The translations under genes were made by a program, and so were the position numbers. Positions 7,312 to 15,712 of a stretch of 33,626 nt of DNA are shown piece by piece. The first letter of the stretch is position 1, and every line of letters starts with the position of its first letter. The stretch covers positions 1 to 33,626 of the forward strand of contig JAIRWF010000031.1 in the NCBI GenBank assembly GCA_031253335.1, written 5' to 3'. The notes under the pieces are model-generated. The model ran no database searches. It saw nothing but the letters and a program-made list of their open reading frames with translations, and had not been told where the DNA came from. This stretch comes from Streptococcaceae bacterium (GTDB lineage: Bacteria; Bacillota; Bacilli; Lactobacillales; Streptococcaceae).

Positions 7312-8569
7312 AACTTTCTTGTTGCCAGTTTTTGGAGAGGTAAGTGCTGTTGTTAAGGTGATAGTGTGGGGTACTGTATGGCTTTGCCATATATTGCTCC
7401 ATCACTTCATCAAAAGCGAGCCAGCCGACCGTACCAAAATGAATAGTATCTCCGATAAAATAAGAGGTTGAAGCGTTATTGGTAAAATCTGCAATGTGGG
7501 TAAAGCCTTGAGAGGTCAGTTGGGTCTTTATCTTTTGGGCAAAGTCTTGAAGCATCGTCTGTGAGAGGCCTGTATAGTCGTACCATTTGCCATTAACGGG
7601 TTGAATGACGAATTCCACCTCGTCGTGGTTTGCTGCAAAGGCATTAAGAAGCTGCTGAAAGTCGCTATACTCAGGGCTTTGAAGGTAACTCACGTTTTTC
7701 ATCTGGCCCGCGCGTTTCTGGTAACTTTTTGAAATCTTATGCGTCCAGACAGCGTTATTGATCTGGAAGGGGTTGTTGGACGCATTTTTGGCGCCTTCTT
7801 GAATCGCAAGTTGTTGGAGTTTCGCTGGATTGTTCGTCTTAGGAAGGGCCTTTTGATATCTCGTAAGAGCTGAAATTGAGCTTTCAGAGGTCCCAATGCT
7901 TGAGAAAAAATCGTCTTCACTGCGCCAGACTTGATGAGCAAGTGTGATTTCAAGCCCGTCTAAATTCCCGATGTCTTTGCCTTTTGCGACTTTTTGAATA
8001 GCATTGGCTAAGACGTAGTCGGAGTTTAAGCTGTGTAGAGCAATGAGACGTTTGGCAAGAGCTTGAGAGGCAGGAAGTTTAGGATTGACCGACTCGAGCC
8101 AAGTATAAACTTCTCCTTTGGAGACAAAATTATCAAATAAGTCGCTGCTTAAGCCTTTGGGCGTAAACCACTGAGGGCTGATGATAAACATCAGCTTGCG
8201 GTTTTTCATGTGCGTGGCAACAGAGGTCAAGTAAAAATACTGTGCTAAAGACTGCGTTCCTGGCATACCGATGAGGTAGGGGGTATAAGGAAGATTGTAT
8301 TTTGCGGCAAAGACGCTGGGATGAAAACTGTTAAACTTTTCGAGCTCAGATGAGCCCATAATCGGTAAAAATGACTTATCAGAAAGTGCTTGGTTTTTTA
8401 GACTATAGCCAACAAAGTTTTTCCGTGAGCCAGGATTCGTTGCTGCTGCGTTGAGCTGAGATTTTGTATAGTGGTGTCCAAGACTTGATGGAATCAGTAA
8501 AAGAAGACAGGCGAGGATGGCAGCCACAAAGAGTGGTAAAAAGAGTTTTAAGACCTTATGCTTTTTCAT
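7310..8569 (-). CDS. dltD: D-alanyl-lipoteichoic acid biosynthesis protein DltD
   Basis: A 419-residue membrane-anchored extracellular protein that completes transfer of D-alanine onto lipoteichoic acid. One N-terminal membrane helix (about 8-28) is followed by the SGNH-like domain: the catalytic-serine motif MGSSELEKF at 71-79, and the C-terminal DTIHFGTVGWLAFD block with the catalytic His near 370. ATG 8569 (MKKHKVLKLF) overlaps the end of dltC by 14 nt; a GTG at 8587 would add six residues but is less likely. Last gene of dltXABCD, followed by a terminator. Confidence 0.95.
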   Translation of the reverse strand: MKKHKVLKLFLPLFVAAILACLLLLIPSSLGHHYTKSQLNAAATNPGSRKNFVGYSLKNQALSDKSFLPIMGSSELEKFNSFHPSVFAAKYNLPYTPYLIGMPGTQSLAQYFYLTSVATHMKNRKLMFIISPQWFTPKGLSSDLFDNFVSKGEVYTWLESVNPKLPASQALAKRLIALHSLNSDYVLANAIQKVAKGKDIGNLDGLEITLAHQVWRSEDDFFSSIGTSESSISALTRYQKALPKTNNPAKLQQLAIQEGAKNASNNPFQINNAVWTHKISKSYQKRAGQMKNVSYLQSPEYSDFQQLLNAFAANHDEVEFVIQPVNGKWYDYTGLSQTMLQDFAQKIKTQLTSQGFTHIADFTNNASTSYFIGDTIHFGTVGWLAFDEVMEQYMAKPYSTPHYHLNNSTYLSKNWQQES

Positions 8570-8798
8570 TGATTTTTTCCTGAACACGTTCTGCGATTTT
8601 GTTGGCCGTATTCCACGCTTCCCGGTCCATCTCAGATGGGGGAAGACTCACATCAAAGGTATTTTCAAGCTCCACAATAAGCATGATGGCTTTCATGGAG
8701 TCAAGGATACCCTCTTCAAAGAGATCCATGTCAAGGTTTTCACGGAATTCATCCGTACCAGCGATTTGTTCAATAACGTCAAAGACTTGTGCGTTCAT
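8556..8798 (-). CDS. dltC: D-alanyl carrier protein DltC
   Basis: An 80-residue acyl-carrier-type protein. The phosphopantetheine attachment serine is in ILDSMKAIML (about residues 31-40). D-Ala is loaded onto it by DltA and passed to the DltB/DltD/DltX membrane machinery. Length is exactly as expected for the family. It lies 29 bp after dltB with GAAAGAAG as RBS. Confidence 0.97.
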   Translation of the reverse strand: MNAQVFDVIEQIAGTDEFRENLDMDLFEEGILDSMKAIMLIVELENTFDVSLPPSEMDREAWNTANKIAERVQEKINEKA

Positions 8799-8827
8799 TT
8801 TTTCTTCTTTCTAGTGTTTATATGGTG

Positions 8828-10054
8828 TTAAAAGTTGGGTAAAAGGTGAGTGCTGCTAAATTGAAGGGCGTAGTTGGGTATTCCTGAGAAAATGAGAAAG
8901 CCTACGAATACTAATTGGACGGTCACAACAATGCTCACAAGGCGGATCAGCTTTGTATCGGGGACTTTGAGTTTGCGTTTTTGCTTGAAACGCGTCCAGG
9001 TGTCATAGGCAATCATGAGTGCTGCGTGATAAAAGCCGTAAAGGATATAAAACCAGGTAAAGCCGTGCCAGAAGCCCATGAGGCCAAAGAGTGCTAGGGT
9101 TGCGAGATTGCTGATAAGAGACATGTTTTGACTAAGTTTTTTTTGCATCATGGTTTTCACTAAACGCATAAACACAAAATCACGAAACCAGTTGCAAAGG
9201 GTCATGTGCCAGCGATTCCAGAAGTCTTTGATATTTTTTGCAATAAAGGGATAGCGGAAGTTCATCGGGAGATTGTAGCCCATAATGTTTGAGACGCCGA
9301 CGGCAAAGAGAGAATAGCCTGCAAAGTTGAAAAAGAGATAAAGACCATAACTATACATGGCAAAAAGCATCGTAACAAAGCTGGGATGAAGGGTGGCGTG
9401 TATTGCTGCTGGATGCAGCCAGTAAGTATCAATCAGATAGCCTATGATAAAGTTATACAAGAAACCTAAGAAAATGCGATTTAAGCCTTTGCGGACATAA
9501 TCTGCATAGCCTTCGATTGTGACGGGACTTTGCAATTCTTTTTGGAAGCGTCTAAAGCGATCAATGGGACCTGAGGAAATCGTTGGGAAGAAATAGAGAA
9601 AGTAGATAAAGTCCTTGAGTGGTAAAGTTTTAATGAGGCCATCTCTGATTTCCATCAGGGTAGAGACAACTTTGAAGGTGATGTAGCTGATGCCTAGAAA
9701 GCCTAAAATGCTGTTAGGAGCACTGGGCGAGATGACGGGCCAGAGCTTGACGATAAATAAGGGAAAAATGGCGCAAAGGATAGCAAGGTAGAAAATAAGA
9801 CTGTTGTTTCTTTTGGTGCGGTAGAGGCTGTAGGCTTTCGTAAGAAGTGTCATGACTAGACCCCAGCCGAGAAATGACCAAATATCTAATTTACCTGCAA
9901 AGGTAGCGTAGAGGAGCCCCACTGTCAGAAAGACCTGATAGGGCATCGCGCGTTTGCCATAGCTGCGTGCGATAATCAGAGGAATAAGGAGAAATCCTAA
10001 AACGACAAAGTAAAAAGGTGTCCCGTAGGGTTGAAAGGAAGGAAAATGAAGCAT
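8828..10054 (-). CDS. dltB: D-alanyl transfer protein DltB (MBOAT)
   Basis: A 408-residue polytopic membrane O-acyltransferase that moves D-Ala from DltC across the membrane. MBOAT hallmarks are SGPIDRFRRF (161-170), FWNRWHMTLCNWFRDFVF (278-295) and the invariant catalytic His in GFWHGFTW (His about 330). The ATG overlaps the dltA stop (TAATG), so translation is coupled. Confidence 0.97.
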   Translation of the reverse strand: MLHFPSFQPYGTPFYFVVLGFLLIPLIIARSYGKRAMPYQVFLTVGLLYATFAGKLDIWSFLGWGLVMTLLTKAYSLYRTKRNNSLIFYLAILCAIFPLFIVKLWPVISPSAPNSILGFLGISYITFKVVSTLMEIRDGLIKTLPLKDFIYFLYFFPTISSGPIDRFRRFQKELQSPVTIEGYADYVRKGLNRIFLGFLYNFIIGYLIDTYWLHPAAIHATLHPSFVTMLFAMYSYGLYLFFNFAGYSLFAVGVSNIMGYNLPMNFRYPFIAKNIKDFWNRWHMTLCNWFRDFVFMRLVKTMMQKKLSQNMSLISNLATLALFGLMGFWHGFTWFYILYGFYHAALMIAYDTWTRFKQKRKLKVPDTKLIRLVSIVVTVQLVFVGFLIFSGIPNYALQFSSTHLLPNF

Positions 10055-11565
10055 TAAGCTTGTCCTCCTTTGGGATTAAAGATGGTCTCTGAAACGGCTT
10101 TGCGGTCGATTTTTCCATTTTGGTTGAGCGGGAAATCAGCGACATAGACAAACTTTGTAGGCATCATGTAGTCCATAATGAGAGGCGCAAGACTTTCTTT
10201 GAGCTGTTTTGTAAAGTCGCGGTCAGAGAGAGTCGAATCATGCGGGGCTACCAGGACGGCGACAAGAGCTGTGACTTTATGCTCTGCGTTTTCTTGAGGG
10301 ACGACGAGGGCTTTCTCAACAGTGGGAAGGCTTGTGAGGTTGGCCTCAATGTCTTGAAGCTCAATGCGAAAACCATTGAACTTGACTTGAAAGTCGATTC
10401 GCCCGTTATAGTTTAAAACGCCATCGGAATCAAAGAAGCCTGCGTCGCCCGTATGATAAGCAGGCTTTCCGTCTCGTATGAAGAAAGCTTCTGCCGTTTT
10501 TTCGGAATTTTCAAAGTAGCCAGTTGCGACGGAATCCCCTGTAATGATGATTTCTCGATCAAGAATTTCTAATGTCACACCGGGCTTTGCGCGACCGATG
10601 GGGACACGATCGTAGTGATTTAAGAGCTCAGGGGTAACTTCAATGCTTGAAATCGCACCCGTTGCCTCGGTTGGCCCATAGGTGTTATAGACTGTCGCGT
10701 TGGGAAAGGCTTTAAGAAGTTTTTCTGCGGTTTTATGCGTCAGCTCTTCCCCACAGAAGATAAATTGGCGAAGTTCAGGATGCTCGTCCTGCGTGAAACT
10801 AGGATCTAAGAGACAAATATCCACGAATGAAGGCGTCGAAATCCAGGTGTTGATGATGGTGCTATTGAGCCGCTCAAAGAGGAGTTTGAAATTTGTAGTT
10901 TCCTCACGGCTCAAAGAGACCAAGGTACCTGCTGTGGTGAGACTTGGATAAATAGAAAAGATAGACAAATCAAAGCTATAAAGCGGTTGCTCCAGAAATT
11001 GATTCTTGTCAAATTTGACAAAGGCTGTATTCATCCAATTTGTGAAGGTCGCAAGATTGTCATGGCTTACAGCAACCCCTTTGGGGACGCCCGTTGTGCC
11101 TGATGTATAGATAATATAAGTTGTGTCTTTGCCAGATACAGCAGCTCTTGTGTCGATGGTACGTCCATCAAAATCAGCACGTCTGTCAAAGTTGACAGCC
11201 ACAACCTGCGGGTTGGCTGCAAACAAGGATTGATAAGACTCGTCCAACTCCGTTGTGAGCATTATCGCCGAAGGTTTTGCCGCGCCCAAAATCATCTCCG
11301 TGCGCTCAATCGGCGTGTGACTATCCACCGGAATATAGGCCCGCCCTGTCAAATTTGACGCAAGCATTGCCGCAAGGCTCAAAAAGTCATTCTTACCAAA
11401 GATTAAGACTGGCCTTTTGTTCACTTCAAGCCCTGTCAAATCTGACGCGAAACTATCCATCGCATCTAGTAAGTCCTGATAGCTGTAGCTGGCCTCTTTT
11501 TCTGCCACAGCAACACTTGTCAAATTTGACAAAGCATTCTCAAGTATGGTGTCTAATAGTTTCAT
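10054..11565 (-). CDS. dltA: D-alanine:D-alanyl carrier protein ligase DltA
   Basis: A 503-residue cytosolic adenylating enzyme that activates D-Ala and loads it onto DltC. The P-loop is YIIYTSGTTGVPKG (about 150-163); later come NTYGPTEATGAIS (A5), YHTGDAGF (A7) and the C-terminal lysine in LNQNGKIDRKAV. ATG 11565 (MKLLDT) has AGGAA at 6 nt; the ATG at 11571 is too close to that RBS. The first 560 bp carry five copies of the 14-bp palindrome, read as SNLT, VKFD, VNFD or SDLT depending on the frame. Family length is normal, so these copies replace rather than lengthen the sequence. Confidence 0.97.
   Translation of the reverse strand: MKLLDTILENALSNLTSVAVAEKEASYSYQDLLDAMDSFASDLTGLEVNKRPVLIFGKNDFLSLAAMLASNLTGRAYIPVDSHTPIERTEMILGAAKPSAIMLTTELDESYQSLFAANPQVVAVNFDRRADFDGRTIDTRAAVSGKDTTYIIYTSGTTGVPKGVAVSHDNLATFTNWMNTAFVKFDKNQFLEQPLYSFDLSIFSIYPSLTTAGTLVSLSREETTNFKLLFERLNSTIINTWISTPSFVDICLLDPSFTQDEHPELRQFIFCGEELTHKTAEKLLKAFPNATVYNTYGPTEATGAISSIEVTPELLNHYDRVPIGRAKPGVTLEILDREIIITGDSVATGYFENSEKTAEAFFIRDGKPAYHTGDAGFFDSDGVLNYNGRIDFQVKFNGFRIELQDIEANLTSLPTVEKALVVPQENAEHKVTALVAVLVAPHDSTLSDRDFTKQLKESLAPLIMDYMMPTKFVYVADFPLNQNGKIDRKAVSETIFNPKGGQA
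11007..11531. repeat. Cluster of five 14-bp palindromes inside dltA
   Basis: Copies at 11007-11020 and 11518-11531 (perfect TGTCAAATTTGACA), 11184-11197 (centre AAGT), 11347-11360 (last A to G) and 11434-11447 (TGTCAAATCTGACG). They are encoded in different reading frames of dltA, so conservation is at the DNA and not the protein level. Confidence 0.85.
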
Positions 11566-11574
11566 CGTCATTTC

Positions 11575-11727
11575 CTAAAATTCGTTATAAATAAAGTGCG
11601 ATCCGCCCGTCCGTGAATAACTATACAAGTAAATCAAGACCACAATCACCGCAAAATAGAAAAAAGTTTTTAGTATAAAGACAAGGGCTGGTTTTTCAGA
11701 AAACCAATTTTCCAATTTTTTAAGCAT
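11575..11727 (-). CDS. dltX: Teichoic acid D-Ala incorporation-associated protein DltX
   Basis: A 50-residue membrane microprotein, first gene of the dlt operon. It reads MLKKLENWFSEKPALVFILK, then a hydrophobic helix TFFYFAVIVVLIYLYSYS, and ends GGSHFIYNEF, the conserved DltX tail that acts at the DltB/DltD interface. GGAGAA precedes the ATG at 7 nt. It ends 9 bp before dltA. Confidence 0.93.
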   Translation of the reverse strand: MLKKLENWFSEKPALVFILKTFFYFAVIVVLIYLYSYSRTGGSHFIYNEF

Positions 11728-11745
11728 TGACTTCTCCTTCACTTT

Positions 11746-11751
11746 ATTATA
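11746..11751 (-). promoter_or_regulatory. dlt operon -10 box
   Basis: TATAAT on the minus strand, 18 bp before dltX. No convincing -35 was found at 17 bp. No terminator is visible after the hydrolase gene ending at 11784, so read-through into dlt is possible. Confidence 0.5.
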
Positions 11752-11783
11752 GGCAATTGTTCTACATTACTCGACAAATCTGC

Positions 11784-12680
11784 TCAATGTTCTGCCGAAT
11801 ACAAGGTCTTTTTGACAAAGTTCACCACATAGTCATTGGTCGTGTCTTTCCCATGTCGTGTCGTTGTAGGGTATAGACAGAGCGAGACCGGATTACGATT
11901 TTTTATGAGCAAAGGATAAATCGAAAAGTCATCTGCCCATGGCACCGCACTATCCGTCTGCAAAGAGCTATTCCAATCCCCCTCAAGCAGCACCACACGG
12001 ATGTGTGCATTCATCCGCGAAATCCTTTGCGCAATATACTGATACATCGGCGTTATTTTCTCTGGGCCATTGGAGAGGACGTCCCCCAAGGTCTCACCAG
12101 GTTGCAGAGGCGTTTCCATATTGTACTCCCCATCAAGGGAAATAAATGTATCCACCATGGGTAACGCAAGATCCGTCCCATGATCTACCAGATAAGTCAT
12201 TACACCTGTCCCTCCTGAGCTATAGCCTAGAAAGTTCATACTCTTTACCTCGTAGTGCGCCGCCAAATAGCTCACAACTGCATAGAGCGCTTTGCTATAA
12301 GTCTCTCCATTTGACGTTCCTTTCGTCATCCCAACCTTTATAATTGGATAGCGATTGTCTGCATCAATTTTCCCAGACACCGAAAGTCGCATCCCAGCCT
12401 CGGTATTGACTATGAATGTCAGTCCTTCTTTTGCAGGTACACTTGTAATTGGCAAAAGCTTTGCCATCATCTGATTGATGGGATCCACCTGCCCACTTGA
12501 GCCTGTCACATAAAGCGTTGGCGTAATGGCAAGGCGCATCACTTTTGGAGTCACTTTTTCATGCTTGGGGAGACCCAGGAGCATCCCTGCAAAAAAGACG
12601 AGACACAAGATAGCAATTCCTACAAAAATGTGAGACAAGCGCTTTCCGGTAAGTCTTTTGGATTGACGAGAGGTTCTCAT
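11784..12680 (-). CDS. DUF915-type membrane-anchored alpha/beta hydrolase (copy 1)
   Basis: A 298-residue protein with one N-terminal membrane helix (about 17-36) and an extracellular alpha/beta-hydrolase domain of the DUF915 cell-surface hydrolase group. The nucleophile elbow is GYSSGGTG (about residue 149); later family blocks are ISLDGEYN, VPWADDFSIYPLL (candidate acid) and TTRHGKDTTNDYVVNFV (His). The substrate is unknown. Its neighbour 12761-13591 is a paralogue with the same architecture. A TGCTATAAT box lies 6 nt before the ATG, predicting a leaderless mRNA. Confidence 0.88.
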   Translation of the reverse strand: MRTSRQSKRLTGKRLSHIFVGIAILCLVFFAGMLLGLPKHEKVTPKVMRLAITPTLYVTGSSGQVDPINQMMAKLLPITSVPAKEGLTFIVNTEAGMRLSVSGKIDADNRYPIIKVGMTKGTSNGETYSKALYAVVSYLAAHYEVKSMNFLGYSSGGTGVMTYLVDHGTDLALPMVDTFISLDGEYNMETPLQPGETLGDVLSNGPEKITPMYQYIAQRISRMNAHIRVVLLEGDWNSSLQTDSAVPWADDFSIYPLLIKNRNPVSLCLYPTTTRHGKDTTNDYVVNFVKKTLYSAEH

Positions 12681-12686
12681 AGCGTC

Positions 12687-12695
12687 ATTATAGCA
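12687..12695 (-). promoter_or_regulatory. Extended -10 box 6 nt before hydrolase copy 1
   Basis: TGCTATAAT, then GACGCT and ATG on the minus strand. No Shine-Dalgarno sequence can fit; a leaderless transcript is predicted. Confidence 0.6.
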
Positions 12696-12719
12696 TATTA
12701 TTTTCCCGATTTTTCGATA

Positions 12720-12735
12720 TTCCCAAATATGGGAA
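12720..12735. promoter_or_regulatory. Palindrome TTCCCAAATATGGGAA between the two hydrolase genes
   Basis: A 5-bp-arm inverted repeat upstream of hydrolase copy 1. It closely resembles the inner part of the inverted repeat at 13626-13651 upstream of copy 2. On the plus strand it is followed by CGTTTTTTT, so it could act as a terminator only in that direction, where no gene lies. A shared operator is an alternative. Confidence 0.4.
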
Positions 12736-12760
12736 CGTTTTTTTACAACTTCTCAAAAAA

Positions 12761-13591
12761 TCAGTCCTCATATAGGAACTTCGCAATAAAGGCCTGTGCT
12801 TTCGGGTTGGATGATACCCCAACATGATAGGTATCACTCTCCGTACCTGTAAAAGTGTAGCGCGTCACTGGATTCCCATTTTTTTTGAGCAAGGGATAGA
12901 TTGAAAAGGTATCCGCCCATGGCACGACGCCATCTGTACTATTCGAGTTCTTATAATTTCCCGCTAGAAGCGCTACCGCAATACCTGAGTTCATCTTATG
13001 ATAGTTTTCTAGCCAATACTCATAATATTTTGTTTTAACTTTTGGTCCATCTTTTAACACCTCAGCAAGCGTTTGATTCGGCTGCGGTGTACAGGCATTA
13101 AACTGCCCATCCAGTGACACCCAGCGCCTCACAATCGTGTGTTTATTGTCCGCATTGTCATTAAGCAGGTACCTGAGATCTCCGCCCCCTCCTGCCGAAA
13201 AGCCAATCAAATTGCAATAATCCACATGATAATGCGACTTCAGATAAATCATGACTGCCTTAAGTGCGGCTTCAATCTTTATCGAGTTATTTGTTCCTTT
13301 CGTCATTCCGACTTCAATCAAGGGATAGGTCTTTCCTCGCGTCAAACGACCCGTCACGCTCAAGCTATTGTCTGTATCCACGACAATCTGAAGGCCTGGC
13401 ATGGCCTTTCCTTTTGTCGCATCACGAAGACCCGAGACTAACGGGTCAATCGTTGCAATCTTCCCATCAGAGCCCGTCATAATGACCGTTGGATAAATCA
13501 CCTTAGGCGGGCGCGACACATAGCTCACAAGCCCAAGCGTGAGCAAAACCAGTCCTACTAACAAGGCCGATATAATTAGTCTTCTTTTCAT
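12761..13591 (-). CDS. DUF915-type membrane-anchored alpha/beta hydrolase (copy 2)
   Basis: A 276-residue paralogue of the preceding gene: N-terminal membrane helix (about 5-24), then the hydrolase domain with nucleophile elbow GFSAGGGG, WVSLDGQFN, VPWADTFSIYPLL and a C-terminal YHVGVSSNPKAQAFIAKFL block with the candidate His. ATG 13591 (MKRRL) is preferred to ATG 13597 because a TGGTATTCT box ends 6 nt before it and directly abuts the upstream ATG. Function beyond surface hydrolase is unknown. Confidence 0.88.
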   Translation of the reverse strand: MKRRLIISALLVGLVLLTLGLVSYVSRPPKVIYPTVIMTGSDGKIATIDPLVSGLRDATKGKAMPGLQIVVDTDNSLSVTGRLTRGKTYPLIEVGMTKGTNNSIKIEAALKAVMIYLKSHYHVDYCNLIGFSAGGGGDLRYLLNDNADNKHTIVRRWVSLDGQFNACTPQPNQTLAEVLKDGPKVKTKYYEYWLENYHKMNSGIAVALLAGNYKNSNSTDGVVPWADTFSIYPLLKKNGNPVTRYTFTGTESDTYHVGVSSNPKAQAFIAKFLYED

Positions 13592-13597
13592 AGGCAT

Positions 13598-13606
13598 AGA
13601 ATACCA
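13598..13606 (-). promoter_or_regulatory. Extended -10 box 6 nt before hydrolase copy 2
   Basis: TGGTATTCT, then ATGCCT and ATG on the minus strand. The spacing matches the other predicted leaderless genes of this window. Confidence 0.45.
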
Positions 13607-13617
13607 TAAAAAAAGGC

Positions 13618-13651
13618 CACAAAAAAACTATTCCCAAATTTGGGAATAGTT
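13618..13651 (-). terminator. Terminator of the nupABC operon
   Basis: On the minus strand AACTATTCCC pairs with GGGAATAGTT (10 bp, AAATTT loop), followed by seven T. It sits 13 bp beyond the nupC stop. Confidence 0.85.
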
Positions 13652-13663
13652 TGAGCTTTCAAA

Positions 13664-14614
13664 TTATTTAGACTTGATATAGTTGATGCCGTCGAATTTC
13701 GGTGCAACAGCCTTCCCCAAAAAGAGTGCCAACACGATAATCGTGACCAAATAAGGCAACATCTGAAGCAAGGTCTGAGGGACATTGCTGATAAGCGGAA
13801 TATTTTTATAAACCACAGAAACCGCTGTCGTTAGCCCAAAGAGAAGACTCGCAAAGAAAGCACCAATCGGATTCCATTTCCCAAAAATCATCGCCGCAAG
13901 CGAAATGAAGCCTTGGCCTGCAATCGTCGTTACTGCAAAGTTTGCCGTGGATTGAGCGAGAATTGCTCCCCCAATGCCTCCCATGATGCCAGAGAGGATA
14001 ACCCCCATGTAGCGATACCAATAGACATTGATACCTAACGTATCTGCAGCCTGTGGATGCTCTCCCACTGATCGCAGGCGCAGGCCAAAGCGTGTCTTGA
14101 AAATCACAAACCACGCAAGAATCGCAACAGCGACTGCAATAAAACTCGTGAGATAAGTCTGTGTGAAGAAAATAGGTCCAAGTATCGGTATCTTATCAAG
14201 GAGTGGCACGCTCATATAGCCTAGATTGACTGAAATATTGACATTACCCGAGTTAAAGAAGACTTCAAGGAGAAAGACCCCTAAGGCGGGGGCAATGAGA
14301 TTTAAGACCGTGCCTGAGATGATGTGATCAGCTCTGAAGTTGATGGTCGCAACCGCATGTAAGAGTGAGAAAATCCCACCAATCAAGGCACCAATCACAA
14401 TGGCAAGCCAAGGTGTCAAGCCACCCAAGCTTTTGGCAAAGACGAGATTAAAGACGACCGAGCTAAATGCACCTATCGTCATGATGCCCTCAAGCCCTAC
14501 GTTGACAATCCCACCACGCTCGGAAAAGACCCCGCCGATTGAAGTAAAGATATATGGCGTTGAATAGAGGAAGGTTTGAACCACTAGAAAATTTAGTAAG
14601 TTAATCCCAGACAT
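13664..14614 (-). CDS. nupC: Nucleoside ABC transporter permease NupC (YufQ-like)
   Basis: A 316-residue inner-membrane permease with about eight helices. FSERGGIVNVGLEGIMTIGA near residues 30-50 and LRSVGEHPQAADTLGINVYWYRY (coupling-helix region; first 20 shown elsewhere as LRSVGEHPQAAD) are typical of BmpA-linked branched-type permeases. Its ATG overlaps the nupB stop (TAATG). Last gene of nupA-nupB-nupC, followed by a terminator. The L. lactis BmpA-NupABC system imports purine and pyrimidine nucleosides. Confidence 0.92.
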   Translation of the reverse strand: MSGINLLNFLVVQTFLYSTPYIFTSIGGVFSERGGIVNVGLEGIMTIGAFSSVVFNLVFAKSLGGLTPWLAIVIGALIGGIFSLLHAVATINFRADHIISGTVLNLIAPALGVFLLEVFFNSGNVNISVNLGYMSVPLLDKIPILGPIFFTQTYLTSFIAVAVAILAWFVIFKTRFGLRLRSVGEHPQAADTLGINVYWYRYMGVILSGIMGGIGGAILAQSTANFAVTTIAGQGFISLAAMIFGKWNPIGAFFASLLFGLTTAVSVVYKNIPLISNVPQTLLQMLPYLVTIIVLALFLGKAVAPKFDGINYIKSK

Positions 14615-15711
14615 TAGAGTACCTCCTTTTGCTCACTCGCAATCGCTTTTTCTTTTGCTTCTCGCGCTTTTGGTAACAGTGTTTCAATCACAAACTTGAT
14701 AGCCACAAAGAAGATAATGGCGGCCGCGACAATCTGTGCAACTTGTGTAGGGATATTGTCAAAGGACATCGCAGGAGCCCCCGTCTGCAAAATGGCAAAG
14801 AGAAAGCTTGAAAAGAGAATCCCCACTGGATTATTCTCTGCCAGAAGGGCGACAACCATGCCGTTAAAGCCGACGTCAAGCGTACTTGCCTGTTGAAAGA
14901 AATTGGGCGCTCCAGAAAGGCCCTCACCATAGGCTAAGCCTCCAAGACCCGCTAGGATCCCAGAGATAATCATGGAGACAATGATAATGCGTTTTGCAGA
15001 GATTCCCGCATAGTCTGATGCATTCGGATTCAGACCTACCGCATTGATTTCAAAGCCTAATGTCGTGCGTCGCATGAGAATAGACATGACAACGACCGCG
15101 AGTATCGCTAAAAAGATGCTGATGTTTAACGTCGAGTTTTGCGTGATTCCAGTGAGCCAGGAGACCTGGAAATTTGCAGAACCAGGAATTTGATTGGTTT
15201 GTTGCGCGGAAGTTGGATTGAGCATTGACTTTGGCAGTGAGGCTAAAATCCAGTTGGCCGTGTACATGATGACATAGTTTAGCATAATCGTCGTGATGAC
15301 TTCACTCGTCCCAAGTAGTGCCCGCAAAACACCTGGAATCACGCCCATCAAAGCACCTGCTGCCATCGCAATCACAATCATCGCTGGAAACATGATGACA
15401 GCAGGCAGTTGTGGAAAGCTAAGTGCAAAGATAAAGGAAGCCACCCAGCCTGCAAGGGCTTGACCCGCCATTCCGATATTAAAGAGGCCTGCTTTCATTG
15501 TCACAGCAAAGGCCAATGCAGTAAGCATCAAAGGCCCCATGGTCTGTATCGTATTGCCGATAGCTTTCATGTTGCCTAAAGCCCCTGAAAACATATCCTC
15601 GTAGCCAAAGATTGGGTTCGTTCCAATCGCAAGCATGATGAGTGCCCCCAGTACGAAACCTGCAAGTACAGCGACAAGGGGGACTACAATTCGTTTTAGA
15701 CGTGCATCCAT
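14614..15711 (-). CDS. nupB: Nucleoside ABC transporter permease NupB (YufP-like)
   Basis: A 365-residue inner-membrane permease, partner of NupC. It has an N-terminal helix (about 8-30), MKAGLFNIGMAGQALAGW and a coupling-type segment EINAVGLNPNASDYAGISAK. A positively charged C-terminal tail follows the last helix. It starts one base after the nupA stop. Confidence 0.92.
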   Translation of the reverse strand: MDARLKRIVVPLVAVLAGFVLGALIMLAIGTNPIFGYEDMFSGALGNMKAIGNTIQTMGPLMLTALAFAVTMKAGLFNIGMAGQALAGWVASFIFALSFPQLPAVIMFPAMIVIAMAAGALMGVIPGVLRALLGTSEVITTIMLNYVIMYTANWILASLPKSMLNPTSAQQTNQIPGSANFQVSWLTGITQNSTLNISIFLAILAVVVMSILMRRTTLGFEINAVGLNPNASDYAGISAKRIIIVSMIISGILAGLGGLAYGEGLSGAPNFFQQASTLDVGFNGMVVALLAENNPVGILFSSFLFAILQTGAPAMSFDNIPTQVAQIVAAAIIFFVAIKFVIETLLPKAREAKEKAIASEQKEVL

Positions 15712-15712
15712 C

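Noticed and set aside
11007-11531. TGTCAAATTTGACA as an ordinary operator for dltA
   Set aside because: Most copies are inside coding sequences far from promoters and in unrelated genes, which does not fit a single transcription-factor site.
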